A stretch of 64,000 bases of DNA, taken from CAZWBR01 sp964632305 (GTDB taxonomy: Bacteria; Bacteroidota; Bacteroidia; Bacteroidales; Prolixibacteraceae). Positions 1 through 7,668 of the stretch are shown piece after piece (the stretch's first letter is position 1; every line of letters begins with the position of its first letter). Position numbers and translations under genes: made by a program. The DNA lies in NCBI GenBank assembly GCA_964632305.1, contig CAZWBR010000007.1, forward strand, positions 1 to 64,000. Direction: 5' to 3'. The notes beneath the pieces were generated by a model that worked only from the letters and a program-made list of their open reading frames with translations, ran no database searches and had not been told where the DNA came from.

Positions 1-16
1 CAGGCGAAAGTGGGTG

Positions 17-46
17 CAAATGTAAACTCTTTTTTCTTCCCGACAA
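17..46 (-). promoter_or_regulatory. Minus-strand promoter, proximal copy
   Basis: Reading leftward, TTG (44-46) is followed by exactly 19 nt and then TACATTTG (17-24). This matches the Bacteroidota housekeeping consensus TTG-N19-TAnnTTTG. The bases after the -7 box read GCACCCAC, the same as in the second copy at 190-219. The transcript would leave the window, so its gene is not visible. Confidence 0.7.
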
Positions 47-189
47 AATCTTTTTTCAAATTTTTTCGAAAAAAATTTCAGTCTTAATTTTCAGCCACTT
101 AAACACTCAGAATTAAACAAGAACTTCAGTCGTTTTGTTTCGGAAAGCTTTCCGGTTTTTCACCGGATGACCGTCCTCAAACGTGGGTG

Positions 190-219
190 CAAATGTAGAG
201 GAAATATTAAAACAAACAA
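190..219 (-). promoter_or_regulatory. Minus-strand promoter, distal copy
   Basis: TTG (217-219), 19 nt, TACATTTG (190-197), read leftward. The 15 bases GTGGGTGCAAATGTA around the -7 box are identical to those of the copy at 17-46, about 173 bp away. Tandem identical promoters usually mark a highly expressed transcript; which one cannot be told here. Confidence 0.7.
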
Positions 220-373
220 CACCCGGACCAAAAAAATGAATAAAAAATGAAAAAACCGGAATGATGATGATTCAACCACTAATATTCAACGATTTAATCT
301 GGCAATCATCCTCAAAAAAGAGCGAATTTTCAACATTTTCTGTCCTTCAGGAGACAAATTTCACTCGTTTCAA

Positions 374-1072
374 CTACAAAAAGGCGTCAAAAACCCGAGG
401 AAGATGGGTTAGGACCACTTTTTTGACCGCTTCGAAATCCTGTTTCCCTCCCAATTCTTTCTCTACCGAAGTTACGCCTTTATCGGTAAAACCGCAAGGA
501 TTGATGTGACCAAAATAGTCCAGATCGGTGTTAATATTAAAAGCGAAGCCATGCATCGTGACATACCGGGAGCTTTTCACCCCGATCGCGCAGATCTTAC
601 GCGCCGAAGATTTCCCGACATCCAGCCAGACTCCGGTGGCGTGGGGATCCCGCGAAGCCGTGATTCCAAGTTCGGCCAGCGACGCGATTACGGCTTCTTC
701 TATATTATATATATATTGTCTTAATCCGATATTGAAATTCTCCAGGTCAAAAATCGGATAACCGACCAGTTGTCCCGGACCATGATACGTAATATCTCCT
801 CCCCTATCGGTTTTAAAGAAAGTGGCATCCTTAGCCTGAAGCTGGATATAATTTAATAATAGATTATGCTCGTCGCCGCTTTTCCCTAAGGTATAGACAT
901 GCGGATGCTCGACGAAGATCAGGTAATTGGGCGTTTCCTTCCGGTCTGATTCCGTCCTGTTATTATTCTCCAGTTTAATCTCAATGATCTCCTGCATCAG
1001 TTCTTCCTGACGCTCCCAGGTAGTTTTGTATTCGGAGACTCTCAGATCGAGAAAGGTTATTTTCCGGTTCAT
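374..1072 (-). CDS. lipB: Octanoyl-[acyl-carrier-protein]:protein N-octanoyltransferase
   Basis: LipB transfers octanoate from acyl carrier protein to the lipoyl domains of 2-oxoacid dehydrogenases and glycine cleavage H protein, the first step of lipoate synthesis. The product (232 aa) contains the family signature RGGDITYHGPGQLVGYP in its middle. It also has the conserved Lys of AIGVKSSRYVTMHG and the acyl-accepting Cys of NPCGF. A GTG lies directly before the chosen ATG and could add one residue. It follows lipA on the same strand with a gap of only about 15 bp, so the two are surely co-transcribed. Nothing in it is unusual; the identification is secure. Confidence 0.95.
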   Translation of the reverse strand: MNRKITFLDLRVSEYKTTWERQEELMQEIIEIKLENNNRTESDRKETPNYLIFVEHPHVYTLGKSGDEHNLLLNYIQLQAKDATFFKTDRGGDITYHGPGQLVGYPIFDLENFNIGLRQYIYNIEEAVIASLAELGITASRDPHATGVWLDVGKSSARKICAIGVKSSRYVTMHGFAFNINTDLDYFGHINPCGFTDKGVTSVEKELGGKQDFEAVKKVVLTHLPRVFDAFL

Positions 1073-1087
1073 CACACACTATATATA

Positions 1088-1939
1088 TTAAGAGGTACGG
1101 ATATGTTTCTCGGCATGATAGGACGACCGGACCAGAGGAGCGCTCTCGACAATGCGGAAGCCGCGTCTTAATCCTTCTTCTTTTAAACGGGCAAACTCGT
1201 CAGGATGCAGATATTCGACCACTTCAAGGTGTTGACGTGTCGGTTGAAGGTATTGTCCCATCGTAAAGATCTCGCAGCCGGCTTCCACCAGGTCATCCAT
1301 CGTCTGAAGGATCTCATCTCTCGTTTCACCAAGGCCAAGCATGATGCCCGACTTCGAAACGGTTCCCGAGGCAGCAATCTCCCGGATCACCTGCAGACTG
1401 ACGCTGTATTTGGCCCGGCTCCTGACCAGTGGGGTCAAACGCTCCACGGTCTCCAGGTTGTGCGAGATAATTTCAGGGCGGGCATCGGCGACCAAACGAA
1501 TCAGATCGGCCCGACCGTCAAAATCGGGAATCAGCACCTCGAGAGTCGTCTCAGGATTCTGCCTTTTAATCTCCCGTATAGTTTCAGCCCAGTGAGCCGC
1601 ACCCCCGTCAGCCAGATCGTCGCGATCGACCGACGTTACCACGGCATGTTTTAACTTCATCAGATTGATCGATTGTGCCACTTTCGAAGGCTCCTGCCCA
1701 TCGGGTGGCAGAGGTTTCCCGGTCCGGGTAGCACAAAACTTACAGGAACGGGTGCATAGCTCACCCAGGATCATAAATGTGGCCGTACCGGCCCCCCAAC
1801 ATTCTCCCATATTAGGACATTGACCACTCGAACAGATGGTATGGAGCCCATGACCCTCAACAATCTGTTTTACATTCCTATAATTGGTCCCAAGAGGAAG
1901 CTTTATCTTCAACCAATCGGGCTTTCGTTGTCTTTCCAT
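1088..1939 (-). CDS. lipA: Lipoyl synthase (radical SAM)
   Basis: LipA inserts two sulfur atoms into protein-bound octanoate, completing lipoyl cofactor synthesis. The N-terminal auxiliary cluster motif C-x4-C-x5-C is visible in CSSGQCPNMGEC. The radical-SAM motif CxxxCxxC is visible in CTRSCKFC. The C-terminal RSSYHA supplies the last auxiliary-cluster ligand. I chose the ATG giving MERQRKPDWL (283 aa); an in-frame TTG 18 nt upstream would add six residues. It is the first gene of a lipA-lipB operon. This Fe-S enzyme implies lipoyl-dependent dehydrogenases elsewhere in the genome. Confidence 0.96.
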   Translation of the reverse strand: MERQRKPDWLKIKLPLGTNYRNVKQIVEGHGLHTICSSGQCPNMGECWGAGTATFMILGELCTRSCKFCATRTGKPLPPDGQEPSKVAQSINLMKLKHAVVTSVDRDDLADGGAAHWAETIREIKRQNPETTLEVLIPDFDGRADLIRLVADARPEIISHNLETVERLTPLVRSRAKYSVSLQVIREIAASGTVSKSGIMLGLGETRDEILQTMDDLVEAGCEIFTMGQYLQPTRQHLEVVEYLHPDEFARLKEEGLRRGFRIVESAPLVRSSYHAEKHIRTS

Positions 1940-2048
1940 GATAACTATATAATTCAATGCGCAAGATACATATTTTCGGGCAAGTCATTTTCCTCACAAA
2001 ATTGACTAATTTTTGTAATTTTGGTCTCTTTCAATAATAGTGATTTGC

Positions 2049-3512
2049 ATGAAGGTATTACAAATATTTAGAAAATTCCCAAGCACATTCTGGTTTGCCA
2101 ATGCCATGGAGCTCTTCGAACGATGGGCCTGGTACGGGTTCTACATCCTATTTGCCCTTTACCTGACCAGTTCGACCGATGTGGGTGGCTTAGGTTTTTC
2201 TCAAACACAAAAGGGATTGATGATGGGGATCGGAACAGCGATCCTCTATTTCCTGCCGTTATTCACCGGAGCTATTGCCGACAGGATCGGTTACCGCAGG
2301 ACCCTGTTCATCGCCTACTCGATCTATACCCTGGCCTTCGCGCTAATGCCACTGTTCAGTTCTTACCTGGCCGTCTTCATGATCTATCTTTTCCTGGCCA
2401 TCGGTGCAGCCCTGTTCAAACCCATTATCTCGGCTACCATTGCCAAGACCACCGATGAAGAAACCTCCTCGATCGGTTTTGGGATGTTTTATATGATGGT
2501 CAATATCGGAGCTTTTATCGGCCCTTTCGTCACCAGCTATTTTAAAAAATTCAGTTGGGATTATGTCTTTTACTCTTCCGCCGTGGTGATCGCCTTTAAC
2601 TTTATCCTGCTTATTTTCTTTTTCAAAGAACCGGTCAGGAAACAGGACGCATCAGGCGAGAGCTTCGGACAGCAACTTAAAAAGGTCTTCCGCAATATCT
2701 GGGAGGCGATCCGCGACTGGAAGTTCTTCCTTTTCCTGCTGATCATCTCCGGATTCTGGACCATGTACAATCAGCTTTTCATGACTCTCCCGGTATTCAT
2801 CGAGCAATGGGGCAACACCTCCTTGGTCTATAATTTTCTCGAAGGCGCCTGGCCCTGGCTCGCCCGCAAAGTTGGGACTGCCGAAGGAACTATCCCGGCC
2901 GAGCTGCTGGTCAATGTTGATGCAGGTTTCATCATCATCTTCCAGATTATCATCTCTTCCCTGGTGATGCGGTTCCAGCCTCTTCGGGTAATGATCTCCG
3001 GCATACTGGTCGCTTCCATCGGGATGGGCTTAAGCCTGGCTACCCAAAACGGACTCTTCATGATACTGGCCATCTTCATCTTTGCCGTGGGTGAGATGTC
3101 AAGCTCCCCAAAGATCACCGAATACATTGGCCGCATCGCTCCGCCCGATAAGACCGCCCTCTACATGGGATGCTCCTTTATTCCGGTAGCTATTGGTTAT
3201 CTTTTGGCCGGATTCATCTCGGGAGGAGTCTACCAGAACATGTCGGACAAGATCACGCTGGTCAAACGGGAGGCCGTTGCCCGCGGATTCGATATACCCG
3301 CCATAAGTCAGGATTTTTCCCAAAACGATTATCTTAAAGCTACCGCCGACAAGATGGGCATGGACCTTCAGCAGCTTACCCAATATCTGTGGGACAAATA
3401 CGAACCATCCTCTATCTGGATTGTTATTACCGGTATAGGAATTACAGCAACGATACTGCTTCTGCTTTACGATCAGTTTTTAATGCAAAAACACAAACCC
3501 AATGCCAGGTAA
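2049..3512 (+). CDS. POT/PTR-like major facilitator transporter
   Basis: A polytopic inner-membrane protein of about 487 aa with roughly 12-14 hydrophobic segments. Near the N terminus, MELFERWAWYGFY carries the ExxER motif typical of proton-coupled oligopeptide transporters. The segment around GAALFKPIISATIAK resembles the second POT signature. The likely role is proton-driven uptake of di- or tripeptides or similar small solutes; the substrate is inference. A long loop around residues 270-300 separates the two halves. I start at the ATG rather than the GTG nine bases upstream. The end overlaps the next gene by 11 bp, so both are translated from one mRNA. Confidence 0.75.
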   Translation: MKVLQIFRKFPSTFWFANAMELFERWAWYGFYILFALYLTSSTDVGGLGFSQTQKGLMMGIGTAILYFLPLFTGAIADRIGYRRTLFIAYSIYTLAFALMPLFSSYLAVFMIYLFLAIGAALFKPIISATIAKTTDEETSSIGFGMFYMMVNIGAFIGPFVTSYFKKFSWDYVFYSSAVVIAFNFILLIFFFKEPVRKQDASGESFGQQLKKVFRNIWEAIRDWKFFLFLLIISGFWTMYNQLFMTLPVFIEQWGNTSLVYNFLEGAWPWLARKVGTAEGTIPAELLVNVDAGFIIIFQIIISSLVMRFQPLRVMISGILVASIGMGLSLATQNGLFMILAIFIFAVGEMSSSPKITEYIGRIAPPDKTALYMGCSFIPVAIGYLLAGFISGGVYQNMSDKITLVKREAVARGFDIPAISQDFSQNDYLKATADKMGMDLQQLTQYLWDKYEPSSIWIVITGIGITATILLLLYDQFLMQKHKPNAR

Positions 3513-4641
3513 GATCCGGAGAAATTGTTTACCTGTTTTATTTCTGATGGCCCTTTGGACCTTCAATAATCCCATATCATTATTAGCCCAAAACAGTTAC
3601 TCTTTCTTCGAGTCGGCCGAAAGCAACCAATCCGACTCAACGGGTAATTTCTACATCGCGGTCGACAACGCCAGTTTTTTTAAAAACAACGAATACAAAA
3701 GCCCGGTGGTCGAAGGGTACACCCTCACCGGCGCCTGGATCCGACCCAAAGCGGTCTACTATCCCGACCCTAAACTCCGTCTTGAGTTGGGCGGTAGTGT
3801 TTTGAAATATATTGGCCGCGACGACTATCATCATCTTGATCCCTGGTTCAGCGCCGTTTATCTCCCCACTCCCGATCTCTCAGTTACGCTGGGTAACCTG
3901 AACAACGATCATCTGCACGGACTTATCGAACCGGTCGCCGATAATGAATCCTTCATTACCAATAAACCTGAAAACGGACTCCAGGTCAAATATGACCATC
4001 GCTGGTTGATGGCCGATCTCTGGATCGATTGGCAAAAAATGATCCTCACAGGCGACCCCTTTCAGGAAAAATTTATCTTCGGGGCAAGGACCGAAATCTA
4101 TCTTCACCAATCCGCGACCACAAATCTTTCGATTCCCATATCTTTTACCGGCCAACATTTGGGTGGAGAGATAGATCAGTCGGACGCGACCGTCAAAACC
4201 CATACCGCCTTCACTGCCGGGATTAGCGGGCAACATCTTACAGGTTCACACAAGATTAGCGAATTGGGGGCAAGCCTTCATTACGCAGTCTCCACCTATC
4301 CCGAGGAGAGCATACTCTCTACCAGGTCGGGCAATGGCTTCTATTTCCGCTCTTATATGGGCTCCCGTTGGGGAAAACTTTCGGCATCCTTCTGGCACAG
4401 TAAGAATTTCTACACCCCGTTGGGCCATCCCCTGTTTCAAAATGCCTCGTCGGTGAATAATCAGGCCAGCGAAAAGAACGGACTTCTCGATTTGCAGTAC
4501 TCGCTCGACCGCAAAATTTTCGGGGCCACCCATTTCGGTTTTGTATTCGATTACTATTACGACACCATCCGCGAAAAGACTTCCAACAGCGCGGCTCTCT
4601 TTTTAATCGTCAACCTCGGGATCCTTACAAGGAAAAAATGA
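3502..4641 (+). CDS. Predicted outer-membrane beta-barrel protein coupled to the POT transporter
   Basis: I do not recognise a named family. The 379-residue product begins with a basic stretch and a hydrophobic core ending in LLAQ, a likely signal peptide. The remainder alternates short amphipathic strands rich in aromatic residues with polar turns, ends in a hydrophobic strand, and lacks long membrane helices. This looks like an outer-membrane beta-barrel of about 14-18 strands. Its start lies inside the end of the transporter gene (11-bp overlap), so translation is coupled. It may provide the outer-membrane path or a partner for the same solute; that role is inferred from position only. Confidence 0.6.
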   Translation: MPGKIRRNCLPVLFLMALWTFNNPISLLAQNSYSFFESAESNQSDSTGNFYIAVDNASFFKNNEYKSPVVEGYTLTGAWIRPKAVYYPDPKLRLELGGSVLKYIGRDDYHHLDPWFSAVYLPTPDLSVTLGNLNNDHLHGLIEPVADNESFITNKPENGLQVKYDHRWLMADLWIDWQKMILTGDPFQEKFIFGARTEIYLHQSATTNLSIPISFTGQHLGGEIDQSDATVKTHTAFTAGISGQHLTGSHKISELGASLHYAVSTYPEESILSTRSGNGFYFRSYMGSRWGKLSASFWHSKNFYTPLGHPLFQNASSVNNQASEKNGLLDLQYSLDRKIFGATHFGFVFDYYYDTIREKTSNSAALFLIVNLGILTRKK

Positions 4642-4719
4642 ACGGTTCAAATAAGCGTGTAATTTTTTTTAACCGCTTATCAATCTTTCAAATCGGGTGC
4701 TCAAATTTTTCTCAATCCA

Positions 4720-4749
4720 TTGTGATTTAAAAAAATAGTTCTACTTTTG
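4720..4749 (+). promoter_or_regulatory. Promoter of the ribosomal protein operon
   Basis: TTG (4720-4722), exactly 19 nt, then TACTTTTG (4742-4749). This is a near-perfect Bacteroidota promoter about 165 nt upstream of rplM, leaving a long 5' leader. Confidence 0.75.
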
Positions 4750-4756
4750 CAGTCCC

Positions 4757-4913
4757 GATTTTATCCTTATTTGCTGTTGAACGAAGCGGGAAATGCAGCA
4801 ACCTTAGCAGATATTTATCAACAAGTGATTGTTAATAAAACTGTTGCATGAGATGTTTTGTCAGGTGAACCAGCAATATTTGGATTGTATCACATTTTAA
4901 ATTGGAAAAGTAA
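4757..4913 (+). promoter_or_regulatory. Structured 5' leader of the rplM operon
   Basis: The untranslated leader is about 155 nt long. It contains a stem TTGCTG (4771-4776) with CAGCAA (4796-4801). It also contains a small hairpin AACAA/TTGTT (4820-4833) closed by a GTGA tetraloop of the GNRA type. Ribosomal protein operons are often autoregulated through such leaders. I see the stems but cannot assign a known leader family. Confidence 0.4.
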
Positions 4914-5369
4914 GTGGACACTTTAAGTTACAAAACTGTATCGCTCAATAAAGCGACAGTACAAAAAGAATGGGTAGTGGTTGATGCCACTGACCAGGTT
5001 TTAGGACGACTGGCTGCAAAAATTGCTTTGGTCCTCAGAGGAAAGCATAAGCCAGGTTATACCCCGCACGTTGACTGTGGCGATAACGTCATCGTTATCA
5101 ATGCAGAGAAGATCCGTTTGACCGGCAACAAAATGGCCGAAAAGGAGTACATCCGCTACACCGGTTACCCCGGAGGTCAGCGCGTACAGACCGCTTCTGA
5201 TCTGCTCAAGAAATTCCCTGAAAGAATTGTTGAGAAAGCAGTAAAAGGCATGTTACCTAAGAACCGCCTTGGAAGCCAACTCTTCACCAACCTGCATGTA
5301 TTTGTTGGGGCCGAGCACGATAAAGCCGCTCAGCAGCCAAAAGTTATTAACCTGGACAATATTAGATAA
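4914..5369 (+). CDS. rplM: Large ribosomal subunit protein L13
   Basis: L13 is an early-assembling protein of the 50S subunit. The 151-residue product has the expected length and typical sequence: EWVVVDATDQVLGRLAAKIA near the N terminus, then GDNVIVINAEKIRLTGNK, and the basic PKNRLG segment of the L13 family. The start codon is GTG, giving MDTLSYKT, the N terminus usual for L13 in this phylum; no ATG lies nearby. It opens the operon rplM-rpsI-rpsB-tsf, and rpsI follows after 5 bp. A structured leader and a strong promoter precede it. Confidence 0.97.
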   Translation: MDTLSYKTVSLNKATVQKEWVVVDATDQVLGRLAAKIALVLRGKHKPGYTPHVDCGDNVIVINAEKIRLTGNKMAEKEYIRYTGYPGGQRVQTASDLLKKFPERIVEKAVKGMLPKNRLGSQLFTNLHVFVGAEHDKAAQQPKVINLDNIR

Positions 5370-5374
5370 GTATC

Positions 5375-5764
5375 ATGGAAGTAATCAACGCTATTGGCAG
5401 AAGAAAAACAGCTGTCGCCCGTGTATTTCTATCTGAAGGCAAAGGAAACATCACCATCAACAAACGGGAATTAAATGAGTACTTTCCGGTTGGAACCCTC
5501 CAGTATGTGGTTCAGCAACCTCTGCACCTTTGCGAAGTTGCCGGGAAATACGACATCAAAGTGAACCTCGACGGAGGCGGACTCACCGGTCAGGCCGAAG
5601 CGCTTCGTTTAGGCATCTCACGCGCCTTATTGAAAATTAATTCGGAAGAATATCGTCCGAAACTGAAAGCAGCCGGCTTCCTGACCCGCGATCCACGCGA
5701 GGTTGAACGTAAGAAACCAGGTCAACCGAAAGCACGTAAACGCTTCCAGTTCTCTAAACGTTAA
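5375..5764 (+). CDS. rpsI: Small ribosomal subunit protein S9
   Basis: S9 sits in the head of the 30S subunit and its C-terminal tail contacts P-site tRNA. The product is 129 aa, full length. It starts with the family motif NAIGRRKTAVARVFL, contains GGGLTGQAEALRLGISRAL in the centre, and ends with the basic tail KARKRFQFSKR that reaches the P site. It is separated from rplM by only five bases, the universal rplM-rpsI pairing. A hairpin and about 110 nt separate it from rpsB. Confidence 0.97.
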   Translation: MEVINAIGRRKTAVARVFLSEGKGNITINKRELNEYFPVGTLQYVVQQPLHLCEVAGKYDIKVNLDGGGLTGQAEALRLGISRALLKINSEEYRPKLKAAGFLTRDPREVERKKPGQPKARKRFQFSKR

Positions 5765-5806
5765 TCTTTTTCTGAAAGAGATATTATTAACCTTGTTTAG
5801 CATCTA

Positions 5807-5848
5807 AATCATCCGGACTCCCTCCTATTTTGGGACTACCGGGTGATT
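5807..5848 (+). promoter_or_regulatory. 10-bp hairpin between rpsI and rpsB
   Basis: AATCATCCGG (5807-5816) pairs with CCGGGTGATT (5839-5848): ten pairs, one of them a G-U wobble, around a 22-nt loop. No U-tract follows, so it is not a simple terminator. It lies about 30 nt before rpsB and is a candidate rpsB control or processing element. Confidence 0.45.
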
Positions 5849-5878
5849 GACTGAACAGAAAGTAAACAAACAATTACA

Positions 5879-6754
5879 ATGGCAAGAACAGAATTTAAAC
5901 AATTGCTCGACGCTGGTGTCCACTTCGGTCACCTGAAGCGTAAATGGAACCCCGCTATGGCTCCTTACATCTTTATGGAGAAAAACGGGATCCACATTAT
6001 CGACCTGCAGAAAACCGTCGTTAAAATCGACGAAGCAGCCGATGCCCTGAAACAGATCGCCCGCTCAGGACGCAAAGTCCTTTTCGTTGCAACAAAGAAA
6101 CAGGCTAAATCAATCGTCGCTGAAAAAGTTACCAGCGTAAACATGCCTTACGTGACTGAACGTTGGCCCGGTGGTATGCTTACCAACTTCCCAACCATCC
6201 GTAAAGCCGTTAAGAAGATGTCTTCTATCGACAAGATGATGAAAGACACCAGCTGGGACAACCTCTCCAAACGTGAGAAACTGCAGATCAGCCGTCAACG
6301 GGCAAAACTGGAAAAGGTACTGGGTTCAATCGTCGATCTGACCCGTCTTCCCGCCGCTCTTTTTGTAGTTGACGTGATGAAGGAAAAAATCGCGGTTCGC
6401 GAAGCTCAACGCCTCAGCATCCCGATCTTCGGTATGGTCGACACCAACTCAGATCCTAACGGTATCGATTTCGTGATCCCGGCCAACGACGACGCTTCAC
6501 AATCCATCGACCTGATCATCGGCGCTATGTGCGATGCCATCAAAGAAGGATTATCCGACCGCAAAGTGGAACGCGAAAAAGAAGAGGACGACGAAAAACC
6601 GGCCTCTATCAAGAAAGGTCGCAAATCAGTTGCCAAAATCATCGTTGAAGACGAAGAAGAAATCGCCGACGAAGAAGAAATCGCTGACGAAGAGATCGAT
6701 GAGATTCTGAGCGACGAAGAGATCGCTGACGAAGACGACGAAGATCTCAAATAA
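5879..6754 (+). CDS. rpsB: Small ribosomal subunit protein S2 with acidic C-terminal extension
   Basis: S2 binds the 30S subunit late and is needed for S1 association. Residues 1 to about 230 are a standard S2: LLDAGVHFGHLKRKWNPAMAPYI, then GGMLTNFPTI, and DTNSDPNGIDFVIPANDDA. Beyond the core, the protein (291 aa against about 225-260 in most bacteria) carries a tail of some 55 residues. It begins with lysine-rich segments and ends in imperfect repeats of EEEIADEEEIAD type, strongly acidic and likely unstructured. It is co-transcribed with tsf, 33 bp downstream, the classical rpsB-tsf order. Confidence 0.96.
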   Translation: MARTEFKQLLDAGVHFGHLKRKWNPAMAPYIFMEKNGIHIIDLQKTVVKIDEAADALKQIARSGRKVLFVATKKQAKSIVAEKVTSVNMPYVTERWPGGMLTNFPTIRKAVKKMSSIDKMMKDTSWDNLSKREKLQISRQRAKLEKVLGSIVDLTRLPAALFVVDVMKEKIAVREAQRLSIPIFGMVDTNSDPNGIDFVIPANDDASQSIDLIIGAMCDAIKEGLSDRKVEREKEEDDEKPASIKKGRKSVAKIIVEDEEEIADEEEIADEEIDEILSDEEIADEDDEDLK

Positions 6755-6787
6755 TTTCATTCATCAAACTAAAAATTTATTCAAGAT

Positions 6788-7612
6788 ATGGATATCTCTA
6801 CTGCTGATGTAGTGAAGTTGCGCAAAGCAACCGGTGCCGGGATGATGGACTGTAAAAATGCGTTGGCTGATGCCGAAGGCAATTTCGACCGTGCCATTGA
6901 AATCATCCGCGAAAAAGGAAAACTCATTGCCAGCAAACGTGCCGACAGGGAATCCTCCGAAGGAGTTGTTCTGTCCAGAGTTTCTGACGACAAGACTTTT
7001 GGCGCTGTGATTTCGCTCAACTGCGAAACCGACTTTGTCGCTAAAAATGAAAACTTCATCGCTTTGACTGACAAGATCGTCAACTTTGCCATCGCCAACA
7101 AGAGCGCCAACCTCGAGGCTGTTAAAGCCCTCACGATGGATGGCCGCACCATTGGCGAACAGGTGATGGAACAGACCGGTATCATCGGCGAAAAAATTGA
7201 GCTTCCTTACTACGACTGTATCGAAGCTGCTTTCGTGGTTCCTTACATCCACCCCGGAAATAAATTGGCTACCCTGGTTGGTTTCAACAAGGCAACCGAT
7301 CTTCAGGTTGGAAAAGATGTAGCAATGCAGATCGCCGCGATGAGCCCCGTAGCTGTCGATAACGACGACGTTCCGGCCAACATCGTTGAGCAGGAACTGA
7401 AGATTGCCAAGGAAAAATTCCGTCTGGAAGGTAAACCCGAAGCAATGCTCGATAAGATCGCACAAGGCGCCCTCAACAAATTTTTCAAGGAAAATACTCT
7501 CCTGAACCAGGATTTCGTTAAGAACAACAAAATGACGATCCGTCAATATCTTGGAAGCGTCGATAAAGATTTGAAAGTTACTACTTTCAAACGCTTCACC
7601 CTGAACGTGTAA
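6788..7612 (+). CDS. tsf: Translation elongation factor Ts
   Basis: EF-Ts regenerates EF-Tu-GTP by ejecting GDP. The 274-residue product has the N-terminal UBA-like helix domain (VVKLRKATGAGMMDCKNALADAEGNFDRAIEIIREKG). The two EF-Tu-binding core domains follow, with the signature LNCETDFVAKNENF. The C-terminal part (GKPEAMLDKIAQGALNKFFKENTLLNQDFVK) matches the family. It is the last gene of the ribosomal protein operon, and a strong hairpin terminator lies 20 bp after its stop. Confidence 0.97.
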   Translation: MDISTADVVKLRKATGAGMMDCKNALADAEGNFDRAIEIIREKGKLIASKRADRESSEGVVLSRVSDDKTFGAVISLNCETDFVAKNENFIALTDKIVNFAIANKSANLEAVKALTMDGRTIGEQVMEQTGIIGEKIELPYYDCIEAAFVVPYIHPGNKLATLVGFNKATDLQVGKDVAMQIAAMSPVAVDNDDVPANIVEQELKIAKEKFRLEGKPEAMLDKIAQGALNKFFKENTLLNQDFVKNNKMTIRQYLGSVDKDLKVTTFKRFTLNV

Positions 7613-7631
7613 TTCATTACATTTCAATATC

Positions 7632-7662
7632 AAAAGGGCTTCGGAAACGTAGCCCTTTTTTA
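7632..7662. terminator. Intrinsic terminator after tsf, bidirectional
   Basis: AAAAGGGCT (7632-7640) pairs with AGCCCTTTT (7651-7659), followed by T's on the plus strand and preceded by A's, so it can serve both tsf and the convergent gene at 7669-8448. Confidence 0.85.
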
Positions 7663-7668
7663 TTCCGG

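Larger units (their letters stand above)
1..373. other. Left-edge intergenic region
   Basis: No gene is visible before the end of lipB. The region carries two minus-strand promoters listed separately, both directed out of the window. The part from about 220 to 373 is AT-rich and shows no convincing ORF, hairpin or repeat. Confidence 0.6.

Noticed and set aside
6764..7633. A 289-codon ORF antisense to tsf
   Set aside because: It is the mirror of the highly conserved EF-Ts gene; codon bias of tsf leaves the opposite frame open, and the product has no family pattern.
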